Notes under the pieces: generated by a model
The model's input: only the letters and a program-made list of their open reading frames with translations
Told to the model about the DNA's origin: nothing
Databases searched by the model: none
Assembly (NCBI GenBank): GCA_000708835.1
Contig: DF237091.1
Coordinates: forward strand, 111,095 to 175,094
Source: Klebsormidium nitens
Taxonomy: Eukaryota > Streptophyta > Klebsormidiophyceae > Klebsormidiales > Klebsormidiaceae
DNA: 64,000 nucleotides
Direction: 5' to 3'
Shown: positions 1 through 13,500 of the stretch, piece by piece
Position numbering within the stretch: the first letter of the stretch is position 1
Layout: each line of letters begins with the position of its first letter
Translations under genes and position numbers: made by a program

Positions 1-1699
1 CGGTGTAGGTACTCGATAGACTCGGTGCTGAAGGCTCAGTAGGGCTCAAATCAGCAAGAGTGCATGGCAGGTCTCCCGAGCAGACCCGCCCTTCGAGGCC
101 GCAAAGTGCTCAAGAAGTGGCAACGCTTGGCCCAAGTTTCGGCTGTTTTTCGGCTGTTTTCGGCCCCCAACCAACCACATCCCGACCACATCCCGACCAC
201 ATCCCGACCGCATCCCGACCGCAATTCGGCCTCCAGATCGGCAAAAACCTGCTGCCAAAACCCCGGGTTTCGGTAACAAATCTCTCAATTTTGGGCTGCA
301 AATCGGTCCCAATCGGCCGGAAATTTGCGCAGAAACCAGCCACCAATTGCCAGCAGATCGCTCCTGAGTTTCACCTGACGCTTCGCCCCTCCCCTCACAC
401 AGAGCTGAACACCTTCACGCCACGGCCCCAATTTGAGGCGAGCAATGTTCGACAGATTGGCAGAGAAATGCTGCCAAACAGTGGCAATCATGGCCGCAAA
501 AGCGCCGAAAACTGCCACCAAAACCCTCAGCCCAGCCACAAACAAATCCTATCCCCGTGAAACTCCCGTGAAACTTGCAAACAATGGCCTCCGCACTCTG
601 TTGCTTGCCTGGTCAAAACGGCCCCAAAAGGCTGCGATTCTGCTCTGAGGCGGCTGACATTGGGTGCAAGATCGAGCAAACAAACGTCGCAGATCAGCGA
701 AAGTCTGCTGCAATGTAGGGCACAAAAGCTCGCCTGACCGGACGCTTCCGGGTCTTAGCCGGGCACAAAGTCTGCTCCAAGGGAGCATGAATTATGGAGC
801 AAGAATTCTGTCCACAGGTGACCTCAAACCGCGTCAAAGTGGTCTGATACAGCTGCACTTCAGCCTCAATTCAGCCTCGCTTCAGCCCCAGAAGACGGAA
901 AACTTGTTCACAAATGATTCGCAAAACGTCTCAGGTTGTCAGGACTGGCCTCACTTTCGCTCCCACACGGGCTCCCCCTTTCCGGGTGCGGGACAAAGTG
1001 GTCCCTCAAATTGCCGCCTGTTCCGCCGGCCATTATCTTATTGCGCCGGTGGCAAAACCCTCACAATGTCTGCCAACTTGTCGGCGAAATGTGAAAAGGT
1101 TTGTGCTGGACCCGTCCCAAATTCAGCTCACAAGACGCCAAAGGGCTCCGAAATACAGAAACAATCTGCTCAGCCTTCAGCCCCAATTGCGCCCCAATCG
1201 CTTCAAAAGCACTGGAAATCGGGGCGCTTTCTGGACCCAACCAGGACTCGGAAGGCCTGCTCGTACCAGGGCGAAATTACGCAGAAAACGCTACCGTTTG
1301 CGCGCGCTTCAGCCAGCACTTGGCCACCAGATTGCCCCGGAGTTCAGTGCAAGATCAGCGTCATATTGGTCGTTGTTCAACCAAATTTGTTGCAGTCCCG
1401 CCTAGGATCGGCGCAGGCTCAGCCTGGGTTCAGATGCATTTCAGACGCAAGTCAGACGCACTTCAGACCGCGGGTTGAGATACAACGGGCTAAAATGCCC
1501 TGGATTTGGCCAGCAATCGGTGAGAAATTTGGTCTGCAACCAAACATTATCGGGGCACATGCACGCGCCATTACCGGAAAACCGGCCTCCCGATCCGGCC
1601 CATCCACGCGCAAAGCCCGACACAGTTTGGGTCCAAAAGAGGTGGGCGGGAGTCAGGAGCGCCCAAATGCAGGCGGCGTTCGTGCAGTGGAGACTCGAA

Positions 1700-1905
1700 T
1701 TTCGTCTATGGATCAGGGGGAGATCAGGGGGAAACGTTCAGGGACCTGGGCAAAAATCAGGCAAAAGTAAGGGGGAAATCAGGAGGACCAGGGCGGAGTT
1801 CAGGGGGAGTTCAGGTGGACATCAGGCGGCGTTGTCTCCAACTTCAGGCGGACATCAGGCGGCGTTCTTGCAACTTTCAGGCGGAGATCAGGCGGACTTT
1901 AGGCG
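1700..1905. repeat. Degenerate tandem repeat with CAGGCGG and CAGGGGG cores
   Basis: Short units of the type TTCAGGCGGACATCAGGCGG and CAGGGGGAGATCAGGGGG recur many times. They are imperfect and vary between about 10 and 25 bp. No coding role is apparent. Confidence 0.6.
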
Positions 1906-2090
1906 GACTTCCGGCCCGCACTCTGCCTCAAAACGGCCCCCACATGGGCTCCACTTCAACTGCGAATGTCACGTCCAAAGCGTCCCTGCCTAGAAAGCTT
2001 GCACCAAGATGGTCGTCCCTGAAAACGCATTTGAGAGGTCTCGACTCTCATGGAGCCTGGAAGGGCGGGGAACAGCGGCTGATGCCACCC

Positions 2091-2515
2091 AGAAGGCCGG
2101 GGAACCAGTAAGCCAAAGCTCCAAAAGGCCGGGGAATAAGGGCGGGGACCGGGAAGCGATAGCTCCAAAAAGCCGGGGAACAAGGCCGGGGAACATGAGC
2201 CAAAGCTCAAAAGGCCGGGGAACAAGGCCGGGGAACAGTAAGCCAACGCTTTAGAAGGCCAGGGAACAAGACCGGAAACCAGTAAGCCAAAGCTTTAGAA
2301 GGCCGGGGAACAAGCCGGGGAACAGTGAGCAAACACTCCAAAAGGCCGGGGAACAAGGTCGGGGAACCAGTAAACCATAGCCTCAAAAGCCCGGGGAACA
2401 AGGCCAGAGAACGGTAGGCCAAAGCGCAAAAAGGCCGGGGAGCGAGGCCGGGGAATAGTAAGTCAAGGCCGCGGAACAGCAAGCCAATAACGCCAAAAGG
2501 CCGGGGAACGAGGGA
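2091..2515. repeat. Minisatellite, about 43-bp unit, roughly ten copies
   Basis: Each unit contains AAGGCCGGGGAACAAGGCC followed by GGGGAACAGTAAGCCAAAGC or a close variant. The unit itself contains a doubled GGCCGGGGAAC half. Copies differ by substitutions and small indels, so the array is old. There is no cas-like neighbour, and the units vary throughout, unlike a CRISPR array. Confidence 0.8.
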
Positions 2516-4099
2516 AGACAGAGGAAATTTGTTGCCCAGAAGGGCCGGAGAATGGCGGAAAAATGTAGACCGCGGGCCCGGCAGATGGAGTAGAACAGTG
2601 GAAAAGTGCGGACAAGATGAGCAACAGAACTGCAACATCACGGCAAAATTTTGCCTCCTAAAAATTTTGCCTTCAAATGGTCATGGAAGTGTGCAAACGA
2701 GCGGAGCAGAAACGGCCGTTAAATGGGCGAAAGCAATGCTGGAAACTTTGTCGCCAACGTGCAAGAAGAGAAGGAAACCCCCGAATCATCGGCTACCAGA
2801 ACTAGAAACCAGCCCGAGTTTTCCCTCTGGGCATGGTTAGATTCTTCCCCGAAAGCAGAAAGGGAACAACCGTCAGACCCCCTGGTTCCTTCCGGATTGT
2901 CCAAAATTTCACCTCAAAACCACCGGGCCATGTCCCCAGATGGGCCAAAAAGCAGCCGTCAAACCCCGTGAACTCCTGCCCTATCCGCCCTGGATTTCCA
3001 CCAGAATCCACCGCCAATGTCCGCCATTTCCCCTGACATCCACCAGGAATGTCCGCAATTCCCCGGCCAGATGCAGAAGAAAACAGCGGTTAGAACCCGT
3101 GGATCCTGTCCAATTCTGCCTTAGGATCTCCCCCTGAAGCCACCGGCAATGCCCAACATCCATCCCAAGATGCAGAACAAAACAGCCGTGAAAGCATCCT
3201 TTCTCTGAGGCCTTGCAAGGGCGAAAGTGCTGATTGACATTGATACAAACACTAAGACAAACATGCAACGAAACCACAGACTTCAGCAACCGAACGAAGG
3301 CCGAACTGACTTGAAAGAATCTGCAGCATATCGGCGCTGGCCACGCAACCGTGGGAAACTGGTGTCCTCGAACAATGGACAAAACCCGGAAAGTGCCGAG
3401 CTTTCTGCTAGAATAGGCATAATCGTCACTGACAGTCAGAATGTGCTAAGTGGAACCAGATGGAGGCGAACAAAGTCAGAATAAAGGCGGTCGTCAACAG
3501 GCAGGGTTAGGCGCACGGGTCAGCATCAAAACGCTCTGGCCAAATCGTTGCAGACCGACTTGGAGAGATGTGGATGCACAAAAAACTTGGCGTGGCCGAG
3601 AAACGAACCTTGGATCAACAAAGCTCAAAAAGGTCTGTGGTTGAATCCTCTGTTCTCAGCAATCAAATTTCGTTTTATTCGAAAGACAAGCTGCTTTGTT
3701 CTAGAACCGCTGCAGCATTCAGCAACGTAGAGTGCACAGCAAGGCGCGGGACTGCCAAAGGCGGGACTTCAAGGTAAGTAATGCATACGACAGATCGCCT
3801 ACATATTAAGGACACCGAAATTGGGTTCTCGTGTATCCACAGCTACCTAACTCCGAGCTTGTACATGTCAAAAGCACAAGCCAAGCATGCCGGAATCAGA
3901 CTTTCTATGTATGCTTTGCACCAGAAGGATTTGTAGGGCGATGCCATCAACTGATTGAACACACCATTCACACAAACACTCAGAAAAGCAGAGAAGACGT
4001 CTTTAAAACGAACTCCCGCTCCGAATTTGTTACCGGCGCAGATCCGTCACAAACGCAAGTAGAAGCAAGCAATAACACGTCAGCTCTTGGTTCCGCTAG

Positions 4100-4586
4100 A
4101 ATCAGCCAGTCCACCTGCTTGTAGATTTTCCGTTTCCTTGAAGCACCGGACAGTTCGACCCCAGAACTGACCCACGGCTCGGTAGATAACAGCGGTTTGC
4201 GCGGAATCTGTCACGGAGTTTGCGAGCGGAGCACTTTCTGTGCACTATAAACCGGTGCGACACCCGTGCACGATTTAGTGACGTCACCAGCAAAACGTTA
4301 GTTCTCAGCCCGTCGAATCCCGATGAACCGAAGTTGATGGTTCCGATCGGCGCTACCGGCGCTTATGACGTCACTGATCGTGCAAGACAAGGCTGCTCCG
4401 ATACCGTGCACACCAATTCGATCATCAGCGACTCCGTGACACGTTTCACGTACATGGCCGTATCCCGTCTCCTGGAAGCACCGGAACACTAAACCCCCGG
4501 GGCTACCAGAGAACTGACCCACCTGCTCGGTAGATTTTCCCGTCTCTGGAAGCACCCAGGATTTCGACTTAGAGAATCGACCCACC
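4100..4586 (-). repeat. Echo copies of the 3' edge of TFIIIC exon 9 with its donor site
   Basis: The exon 9 end, ACCGAGCAG followed by donor GTGGGTC, lies at 4586. The same block recurs with the exon-like edge at about 4523 (CTACCGAGCAGGTGGGTC), near 4176 (CTACCGAGCCGTGGGTC) and near 4115 (CTACAAGCAGGTGGAC). Related flanking sequence also occurs near 4440-4480. Spacing is 63 and 61 bp within two pairs, which suggests a dimer that was itself duplicated. Confidence 0.7.
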
Positions 4587-7500
4587 TGCTCGGTAGCAAT
4601 CCCCGTGTCCTTGGCAATCTTCTCCACCTCTTCCGCGCTCAGCTCTTTTTCCGCCGGAATCCGCCGCCCGAGCTCGATCCGCTGCCCCGGGGTCAGCTCG
4701 TGCCGCGTCGCCCAAACCCGTCCGACGATTTCGGACGCTACAACTCCAGGGAACGCGGCCCGGGCGTCCTCTTTTCTCAGCCCGCTGAAGCAGGCTTCGA
4801 GGCGATCCCAGTAAGACAGGACGTCGGACTCGTCGGATGTATTGAAGGAGTGGACAACCGGGCCGCCGTCTGCGGGGAAGAAGTGGTCGGGGCAGCGTTT
4901 CAGCAGTATGACGTGTTGTATATGAGGATTTAGACAGCACTTTCTCGAAGAGAGGAGCAGGGGCAAAAGTGGCTGGGAGTGGTTTTGCACTAAACGTTGA
5001 TCGAGATGCTACTGATCACATGTGTAACCCGCAGGTTTGGAGCCCTCCTAAACATCGGGTGCCCGACTCCTCACGCTAAAACGTCTTTTAGCAGACAGGA
5101 AAGCCCTCGCTAGAGAGATGAGGTAGAGAACTTTTCTTCAGAAAACAAAATGAAGACTATATCGGGAAATTGACCAACCATCAGATGCTTCTGGAAGTAT
5201 TGCAAGAAGGGAATTGTCTATCCTTGTTTTGAAGAAGCAGAGACTAGGAACAAAAGTCGTCAACAGATGAAGCAAGAAGACGTGCAGACTGAGTAAGCGG
5301 TTATGATTTCACAGCCGAAATCGAAGGCAACAGGAAGTGGAACCCCACAAAGCCCATCGTCAGATCCTGACCTTTTTCTGAATACTCAAGCTACGCTCGA
5401 AATCTTGTAAGACATTGTCCCGAGTCAGGTTTCCATGCAGGATCCGAACACAGATTTCGAGCCCAGTTGTCAGGTTTGAGTCATCATCACTCGTTCCAAG
5501 AAGGGTTGTTTCACCTACGGACTAAGCACGAACTCAAGTTTGGTGTAAAAGCGAGACAACCCCCTATGTGCAACCGATGTTTATGAAGCGCACTTGCCAG
5601 TTTTATTAAAAACGATTTTATGAACACGCTTGAACTTCTAATTTGATCTAACTGCTTCCACCCTATTTTCCGTCTTCTTACCTGCAATACAAGCGTTTCT
5701 TCTGATCTGCCGCAATAGTTCGTGCGAGTGCCCCTAACCGTGGATGCCTATCTGGCTTCCTCAATGAATTCGAATCCCCACTTTGAGACTGGGTCCGAGA
5801 CTGAGCTGTGGGCTTGCAGATTAGGCAAGGTCTGAAAGCGAAGATAAAGTCCGAAAAAACAAACCTGCGGGCTCCTCAAAGTAGATGGTGTCATTCAGCT
5901 TGTACAGAGCCCCCAGCTTCTTCAGCCCAAGAGACGGACCGCCGTTTCCGACTTCACTGGTTTCGAGAGTCTTAGGGGTCACCAACTGTAAAGAAAGGGA
6001 GTTGGAGAATCAAAAAAGCTGCAATCAGGTATTAAATGGTATGTTTTGCTTCTTTTTGAAAGATATAGGTGTGAACCTGAGAACTTGAGAAGGCCACTGG
6101 TAGGGCCCAGGTTCACAACAAACGTCTGTGGAATTCGAACGTTCAGAAAGGCCCTTACTAATACGGTGAAGAGTACAGTCAACCCAGAGGATGAAAGCCA
6201 GTAAGAAAGCCAGGAAGAAGGATAAATAGAAGGCACACAAGTATAATCTGAAGGACCATTTGACCATAGAGAACAACGAAGAGCCAGATAACGAACCCTG
6301 CCCTTTTCCCGCCACTCACGGTGCCACTTTCCGGAGGCAAGCAAACCTTCAAACCTTCTTGGTTTCTTCGGATGCACATCTGCCTTCTCCTTCCACGTAC
6401 TCACAAACCAGCCTTTCTCCCAAGCACTGTTCTTCCGGCTCTCCTCGGAGTTAAGCACTCCCCCCAATCCCTCTTATCCAATCACATCCGAGCAGTCTGC
6501 CCCTCCCCCGGGCACTCTGCCCTCTTCCCCCGGGCACTCCACCACTTCCCCCGCGCACTCAACCACTTCCCCCGAGCACTCAACCACTTCCCCTAGTCAC
6601 TCACATCCATTCTGCGCAATCTCTGCCCCTTCCCCTGAGCATCTCATGGGTCACTAAATCACTCATAATAAGCTGAACTTACAATGAGCTCAAGTTCTAG
6701 TCTTGGAACGGGTAGGATTAGAAAGGGAGTTTAAGGTGGGCGGAGCAGGTAAGGCCAGCAAGTGGCCGGAAATGGCCGGAAATGGCCGGAAATGGCCGAC
6801 CCTTCTTCAAAAGAGCTCAAAGGGGGGAGAGAGGCTAATGTTAGGGTTCGGTCTTAGCTTCGTTCATACTATCAATTAAGCTTATGACGATTGTCCCAAA
6901 GAGATTTTGAGCACTCCGCCACTTTGCCCAAGCACTCACATCCATCCTGCGCATCATGTCGACCGTGTTGGCCAGGCGCGTCATCGCCTGCGGACCCAGG
7001 ATCTCCGTCCGCAGCTCGTCCGGCGTGCAGTCCCTAACCCGGGCGCCGTTTTGGGTTAGCTCGTTAACCCGCTCCAAAGGCAGCGCGGAACCCACGATCT
7101 TGATGTAAAGTTCGACGGGCATGTCCCGCATGATCTCCAAAATGTTGATCCACTGGTCACCCTACAAACAAGCAAATTATTTGTTTGGAAACCGAAAATT
7201 TGGATTCAACAAGAAAAGTGTTGTAAGGATAAAAAGTGGGCGGATCGGACTTCTCCTGTCAGCCTCTTGGTCTCAGAATCTTCTTCGCGCTTCACAAAAG
7301 AAGATCCTAATCCATAAAGCCTAAAAAAAAGTGGTCAGAAGAAATTAGTCGCGTCAGGTCTCTCGTATTCCTGCAAGAATTGTCACGACGGATCGTGAAA
7401 TGTCACGACCAACGTTATTCTGCGGTGTGCTTCTAAGTTCGTTCACTCACAACTGAACTCCTTCCGTTCTCCCGGCACCTACATCAACTACCCAACCTCG

Positions 7501-10500
7501 TCACGTGGACTGAGTATGCACCTGCCAGAGGCAGAGAATTGGACTTTCGCATCGCTTTGGACTCTACATGTGGCGACGTTTTGGAACCGCAAGAATATTG
7601 AACCAGCTTTGAAGGAAGATCGACTTACTCGGTTTCCGTTGTCCCCCGCCACCATTGGGTTTGAGTTCTCATCCCGTTGCACGCGTTCGACTGCCGCCGC
7701 AACCGCTCCTTTCAGAAGAGCCTCCCCCGCAGAAGCAGCCCTAAGGGCCTGTAAGAATGAAGTGACGGTTGGGTTCTTGAGTGACACAGCCATTTGGCTG
7801 ACGTCAGAGCTAACATCAAGCTGAAGCAGCGCGGCAAGCAGTTGAATAGGTTCAGTGAGGTTAGGATTGAAGCACGATTGACACGAACTTGGCGACTCGG
7901 AAGCAACGTCTATTTAAGAACGTCGGAAGAAAACCTCAGAAAAATCACGCATAAAGTCTCTTGTTGAACGATCGAACGGCCATTTTGTACCGAAGCCTAA
8001 AAGAGAATCCAAGACAGAAGAGGACGGGATGTTGGATCCCTTGAAGCGAAGATTGACACAAGTTTCAACGGAACCGAGGATTTCCAAGCTCAATAGCCAA
8101 GAAAAGAGAATTCCAAACAGTACGCAATTTTGGCACGAGACTACCAAGAACACTCGATACCGCAAAGTAAAGCATTACCAGCCTCGCAACAGCAAGCAAG
8201 CTCAGTCTTTCCCGCAAGGCTTGACAATCAACTTCCACGCGGAACCGAACACTTACCGCCGCGCCGGATGCCCCCCCGGCAACCACCTTGAACCGCAGGT
8301 ACTTTTCCAGCGCCGACTCCTGCTCCGCCTTCGCGCCTTCCACCAGTTTCTTAACCCTCTCCACAACTTCTTGCGCCGCCCCTAAACCTTCGCCAAAAGC
8401 CGCACGGGGATCCTTAACCGAGGGCCTCATTCCCCGAACCTTCCCGGCCCACACTCCTGAGCTGCTCGGAGGAACGACATTTGAAGGTCCCGGTTTAGAG
8501 GATTTTCCTGCCCGGCCCCCAGGGCGTTCCCCCGACCCGCTGACGTCATCCAATTCCGAAACGCCTCCTTCCGCGACTCGGGCCCGTGAGTCGCCGCCAA
8601 TCTCAGGACCCGCTGCCGCTCCCAAAGCGTCGCCACCTTGACCAAGGAGGTCCGGAAACATGCCGACGTCAGCATCTACGTCTGCCACGTCAGCCGGGGC
8701 TGGCTGCCCCTGACGAGGGCCTGTTGCTCCGGCCGCAAATTCTAGAGCTGGCGCATCTCCGCCGAAAACGGCGCCTCCGATGCTGACGTTACCGCCCAGT
8801 GCGGCCCGCGCCAGGCTCTCCCGGATGCTCTGCAGCGTCTCGTACACGTCCGGGCGGCAGATCCGCCCCACCGGCCGATCGAAGTCACGTGCCCGCTTGG
8901 TGACGTCAGCAGCGCCTTGGGATTGCCGTTGCTCAGTGCCCGGAACTTCGCTGGCAGTCTCTCGATCCTCCGCTGGGGTCCCTGCCTCTCCTTCGACTGC
9001 CGGTTCGTTTGCTTCCCCGTCACTAATGGGCTCCGTTCCCGTTTCCAAACCGACGGCTCTTCCATCGGCCACCGCTTCGGTCTTGTTCGCAGCAGGATCC
9101 ATTGCGGCCGTCACTGGAGAACCGAAAACGTGTTGCCAAAGATACAAGTGCAGCGCGCGCGCCCGGAGCGCTTTCGAGTACAAGTACCCGTTGTGCTTCA
9201 TCGCGTTCTGCATGTCCAGGTTCTTCTCCGCCGCCTCTCGTTTCCGCTGATGCAGCGCCTTGTAGTTTTCCAGACGCTCCACCGTCACCGTTGCCGGGGC
9301 CGTTACCGCCTTCTTCGTCTGGAACCCGGTTTGGCGGCTGATGCGCTCGACTCCCCGGGCTGTCTTACCAATAAAATCGGCGAATTCTTGGTCGGGCTCG
9401 AAGTCCCCGGGGATAACGACCTCTACCGGTCTGCTTTTCGAGGGATCCCCCGCGTCTGGGACGGTTATCAGGACGCCCTTGACGAGGCCCTCGGTTTGGA
9501 GGTCGGTTAGCGTGCGGGTTACGAGCTTGAAATCGAGCGGCTTGTCGCGCCCCATCTCGAGGGCGAGCCACCGGCTGAGGGTGCTGCGGATGATGAACTT
9601 GTCCTTCTGCGGTTGAGAAAAGAGGAGATGATGATGCGGTTTTCAAAAAAGGACTCGATTGGAATGATCAGCGTGTTGGCAGAATCTGAAATTGCGTAGC
9701 AGTTTCAAGCCATCCCGAATCCTTTGCCGTTTCGGCGAAATCGGACAACATTGAACGCCTGTAGCTTGGCAATAGCAAGGGTTTCGACACTGAAGGCAAC
9801 GTTATGGAAGAAAGTGGTGAAGACATCGTCCACATGGCATATTGCGTTTGAGGACTCAGAACCAGCTTCCGTTCATCATCTGGCCCTTGGAAAGAGAGCG
9901 GCAAGCCATCTACTCAGGTCAGAAGAACCGTCACACCTTAGACTGCCATACTGGTCGTAATCGCTGTACTCTGTTTTTTTATAATTGCAGGCGACTTGAA
10001 TCGAAGCGAGACGTGCTCGACAAAAAGGGTGCAATCTGCACAAACCCAACGCCGAACTCTGTGCCAGCTATGAACCTCCAAATGCTTGTGGCAAAGTGAC
10101 CCCCTCGCTGTAGCTGTTGCTCATTCCTTGCAGACAGAGTGCGCCAGCAGCACTGTGGGGAGCACTGGAAGCTTCGTTTTTACCAACGGATCAGAGCAGA
10201 CAAACACGAAATCGGAAAGGCTCTCCGTTCGTCACCTCAAGCTTCTTCATAATCAGCTCCTGCCGCACGCGCGCGTCGCTGGTCACCATTTTGGACGTCC
10301 GCCGGAAGCGGCTCACGTGCGGGCCCTGTCCGAGCCCCTCCTGCTCCGCGCCCTGGTAAACAACCAGCGCCGTATCGCGAGCTCCTTCACTCACAGGGCC
10401 TTTCGCCGAGCTTTCCCCCTGGCCGCCACGTGTCCCCTCCTCTTGCTCGCCACGCGTTTGCTCCTCCGTTCTCCCAACTTCGGCTCCCTCCATCTTCTCA

Positions 10501-13500
10501 TCGTCCATCCCCCTCGTTTCCGCTTCCGGGGGCGTCTCCGCCCGCGTCTCTCTACCCCCCCGCACGCTCTTCTCCGCTTCAGGGGGCTCCTGCGTCTGCT
10601 TCTCCGGCGCCCCCGGAAAGTTCCCTGCCGTCCACAGACGATAAAGCACCGCTTTTTTGAGCGTCTCCGCGTGCTGGACGATGCTTCCGCTCTCGATCAG
10701 AGTGGTCGACCATTGCGTGTTGTTCTTCCGGTTGAGGTGCAATCGTTTCCATAAGTGGTTGGAGCGAATGCCCTCCCGCCCAGCATCGCGTACGCACTCG
10801 TAAATCTGTTGGTCGACCGGCACGTCGAGGACGACGCCCTCGGGGCCCTCTTCTTCTTCCATCTCGTCCTGCAAGAGGAGTATTCATAGTCCTTAATCTT
10901 TCTAAGATGGCCCCAATTGAAAAATATAAATCAACTAGAATCACGAGAACTCTGGAAAGTATGCTCAATCGACCGGCACGTCGAGGACGACGCTCTCGAG
11001 GCCCTCCTCGTCTTCCATCTCGACCTGCAAGACAATTTTCTGTATAGCTTTTGAGTTCTCGACCCGCAATTTTGCTCGCTGTCTGTATTGTGGAGTATTA
11101 AAACTGATGGCATAACGAACGCCCTGTGACACCGTTTCGACCGGCACGTCGAGGACGACGCCTTTGGGGCCCTCCTCTTCTTCCATCTCATCCTGCATGA
11201 GGAAATCTCCATTAGACTTAAGTTTCTCCGAACTCACTATCTTTTCTACGGACCTACATCGACTTGAATGACGGACACACTGGTAGAGCTTGTGTCGACC
11301 GACACGTCGAGGACGACGCCCTCCTTTTCCTCTTCTTGTCCTGCAAGCATATGATGCAAGTTCGTAAATCTGAAATCACCCGCAAGCTCAGACTGCTGTT
11401 GGGATAGAAGGGTCCTGAATCGACGGCGGCCGCGCTCGTAGCTGTGATGGTCGATGAGTGAGTCGAGAACGACGCCTTTGGGACTCTGCTGCTTTTCCAC
11501 TTCATCCTGCAAGAGGCGCTCTAGTGTGCATCCATTTTCTGAACGGTCAAGATTGTAAACGGGAAGCAATCCGCGGTCTGCAACGAGAGGCTTTGTCACA
11601 ACGCCCTCCTCTTCCATCTCGCCTCGCAACTGTTCCCAGTGCCCTACGATGTTGACAGAAGGGGCGACAGCAGATCCGGTGGCAACAATCAAGGCCACAT
11701 TCTAAACAAGAAAAGGGAGGGGCGAAGCGGTATATTTAAAGCATGACAAAATGAGAGAGCGTTTAGACCCATTGTTGGTGTTTCAACCCGTCGCAGACCC
11801 CTGATATACGTCTCGAGCATGCGGAAGTGCGAACAACACAGCGAACGATTAGCGCGCACAAACCGAGACTTTCGTCCGGCGGCTTCAGGAACCCCGACTC
11901 TACGATGTCCACATACTAAAGTAAAATTCCAATAACGAGCTGTAGTTTCAGTTGGCCAACCTCCGCTTGGGGCTCAAACATCACCCAAAGGAGGAATCAG
12001 GAACTTTAAGAGGCCTATTTTTATTTTTTCATGAAAAACCGTCCTTTCAAGTTTCAACCTTTAAGACACCGGCCGGCACGGGTGTGGCGAGAGCTTGACT
12101 CAGCGTATTGCAGAGTAGCAAAGCAGTGTAGTTCACAGCTGACCTAAGCATGCAAAAACCCATCCGATTCGAAACCAGCTTGCCATGATCCCCCAGTCAA
12201 CAAGATCCTCACAATCGTTGTACGAAGTCCTCTGTGACAGATGCGAAGCTAGCTGACTTTGTGGCTCACAAGTCCTTCAAACTTATATTTCTGATTCAAC
12301 CCTAAACGCTCACCTCCGGCTGCGGCTCGGCAGCCTCGTGGAAGCCCCTCTTGAGCTGCAGGCACGCCTTGGCGCGCCCGTTCACCTCCGCCTGGAACTG
12401 CCGCACGAGGCCCTCCGCCTCCAGCCGCCGCACGAGCGCGCGCCACTCGCGCTTGTTTGTGTACCCCATGCTCGCGCGCAGCTCCGGCTCTACGAGAACG
12501 CCGCCCCGCGCGGCGCCGAGGACCCCGCAGATGTCCTCCAGCTGGCGTGTCAGGTCGACGAACTCGAACTCGTGTTCGGACGGTCCGGGACCATCTTCAG
12601 ACGCTCCTGCGCCGGCTTTGGACGCCCCAGCTGCTTGGTTGAGGTGTTCGGACGGCCCTTCTCGCGGTTCGGACGGCCCTGCGCCTGATTCGGACGGTCT
12701 CCCGGGGGCTGACGCTTCCCCTGGGTACGTCAGCTGCTTCTGGCCCCGTTTCGTGTCGCTTGGGCCCGTCCGAAAGTGCGTCCGGTGGTCGATGTTCACA
12801 GACCGTCCGAAGCGCATGAGGTGGACCAGGTTTGTAGGTGCAGGGAAGCTGCCTGCGGCAGCGTGGAAAAGGACTTGGCGCCGCGTGATGAGGCCACGTG
12901 TCTCCAGCTGGCGTAGGTGGTAAAAGTAGTTGGTCGGCGCGATGCCGAAGCTGCGGGCGAGGTCGGTCTGGAGAGCGCCTCGCTCCCTGGAACGGACAGG
13001 TTTGCAACCGTGGAGTTATTCCTCAGTATGGTAGCGAAGACCGCCGTATCGAAGCGAAGACCCTCAGGGTGTTCGGACGTTTGAAAAGCTGGGACGCTAG
13101 TTTCTCGAACGGTCTTCACACAGAGCGAAAAGGTGAGATGGGAGTTTGTTGAAGAGCTTGACAACATATCTGGTCAAGAAAGATCCGCCACTGGGACTGG
13201 ATCGGCTCAAGGGGATTAGAAGCCATTTGAAGAGGGCATGACTTTTGAAGCAAGAGCCTCCTAATTCGTCGTTGGCAGCCTTCAGTATCTTTAGTTGTCT
13301 GGGTCAGCCGGCCTGACTGCAGAGCGAGATTAAGAGGGACCATGATCAGATCTCAAAGTCAACTCAAGACAGTCACGGCGGAATTGATCAGATTTATCTT
13401 CTGATGACGACTCTATATAGTGGTCAGAGCATTTGATGTCAAGAGAGTGAATTGTTTGTCCTCACCTCGACTGCCCAATCCTGACGAGCGACTCATACTG

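Larger units (their letters stand above)
1..4090. other. Repeat-rich stretch without a supported gene
   Basis: I see no conserved protein in any frame. Long open frames on both strands, such as 664-1770 (+), have low-complexity composition and no domain. The stretch holds short tandem repeats: an 11-bp unit near 170-215, CAGGCGG-type units near 1700-1905, about 43-bp units at 2091-2515, and loosely repeated units of roughly 130 bp around 2900-3200. It lies downstream of the last TFIIIC exon I can recognise, so it may be a large repeat-filled intron of that gene or simply intergenic DNA. Confidence 0.5.

Noticed and set aside
664-1770. 368-codon plus-strand open frame
   Set aside because: Composition is Gln/Ser/Arg-rich without any domain, it overlaps tandem-repeat DNA, and other frames are equally open.
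2091-2515. CRISPR-like regular array
   Set aside because: Units are contiguous and vary throughout, with no constant repeat alternating with unique spacers, in a eukaryotic gene context.
8780-9510. Plus-strand open frames of 150-200 codons
   Set aside because: They are the antisense of TFIIIC exon 5; low-complexity Arg/Ser/Pro translation is typical of a GC-rich shadow frame.
10086-10754. 222-codon plus-strand open frame
   Set aside because: It is the antisense of TFIIIC exon 4, which has clear conservation and splice sites on the minus strand.
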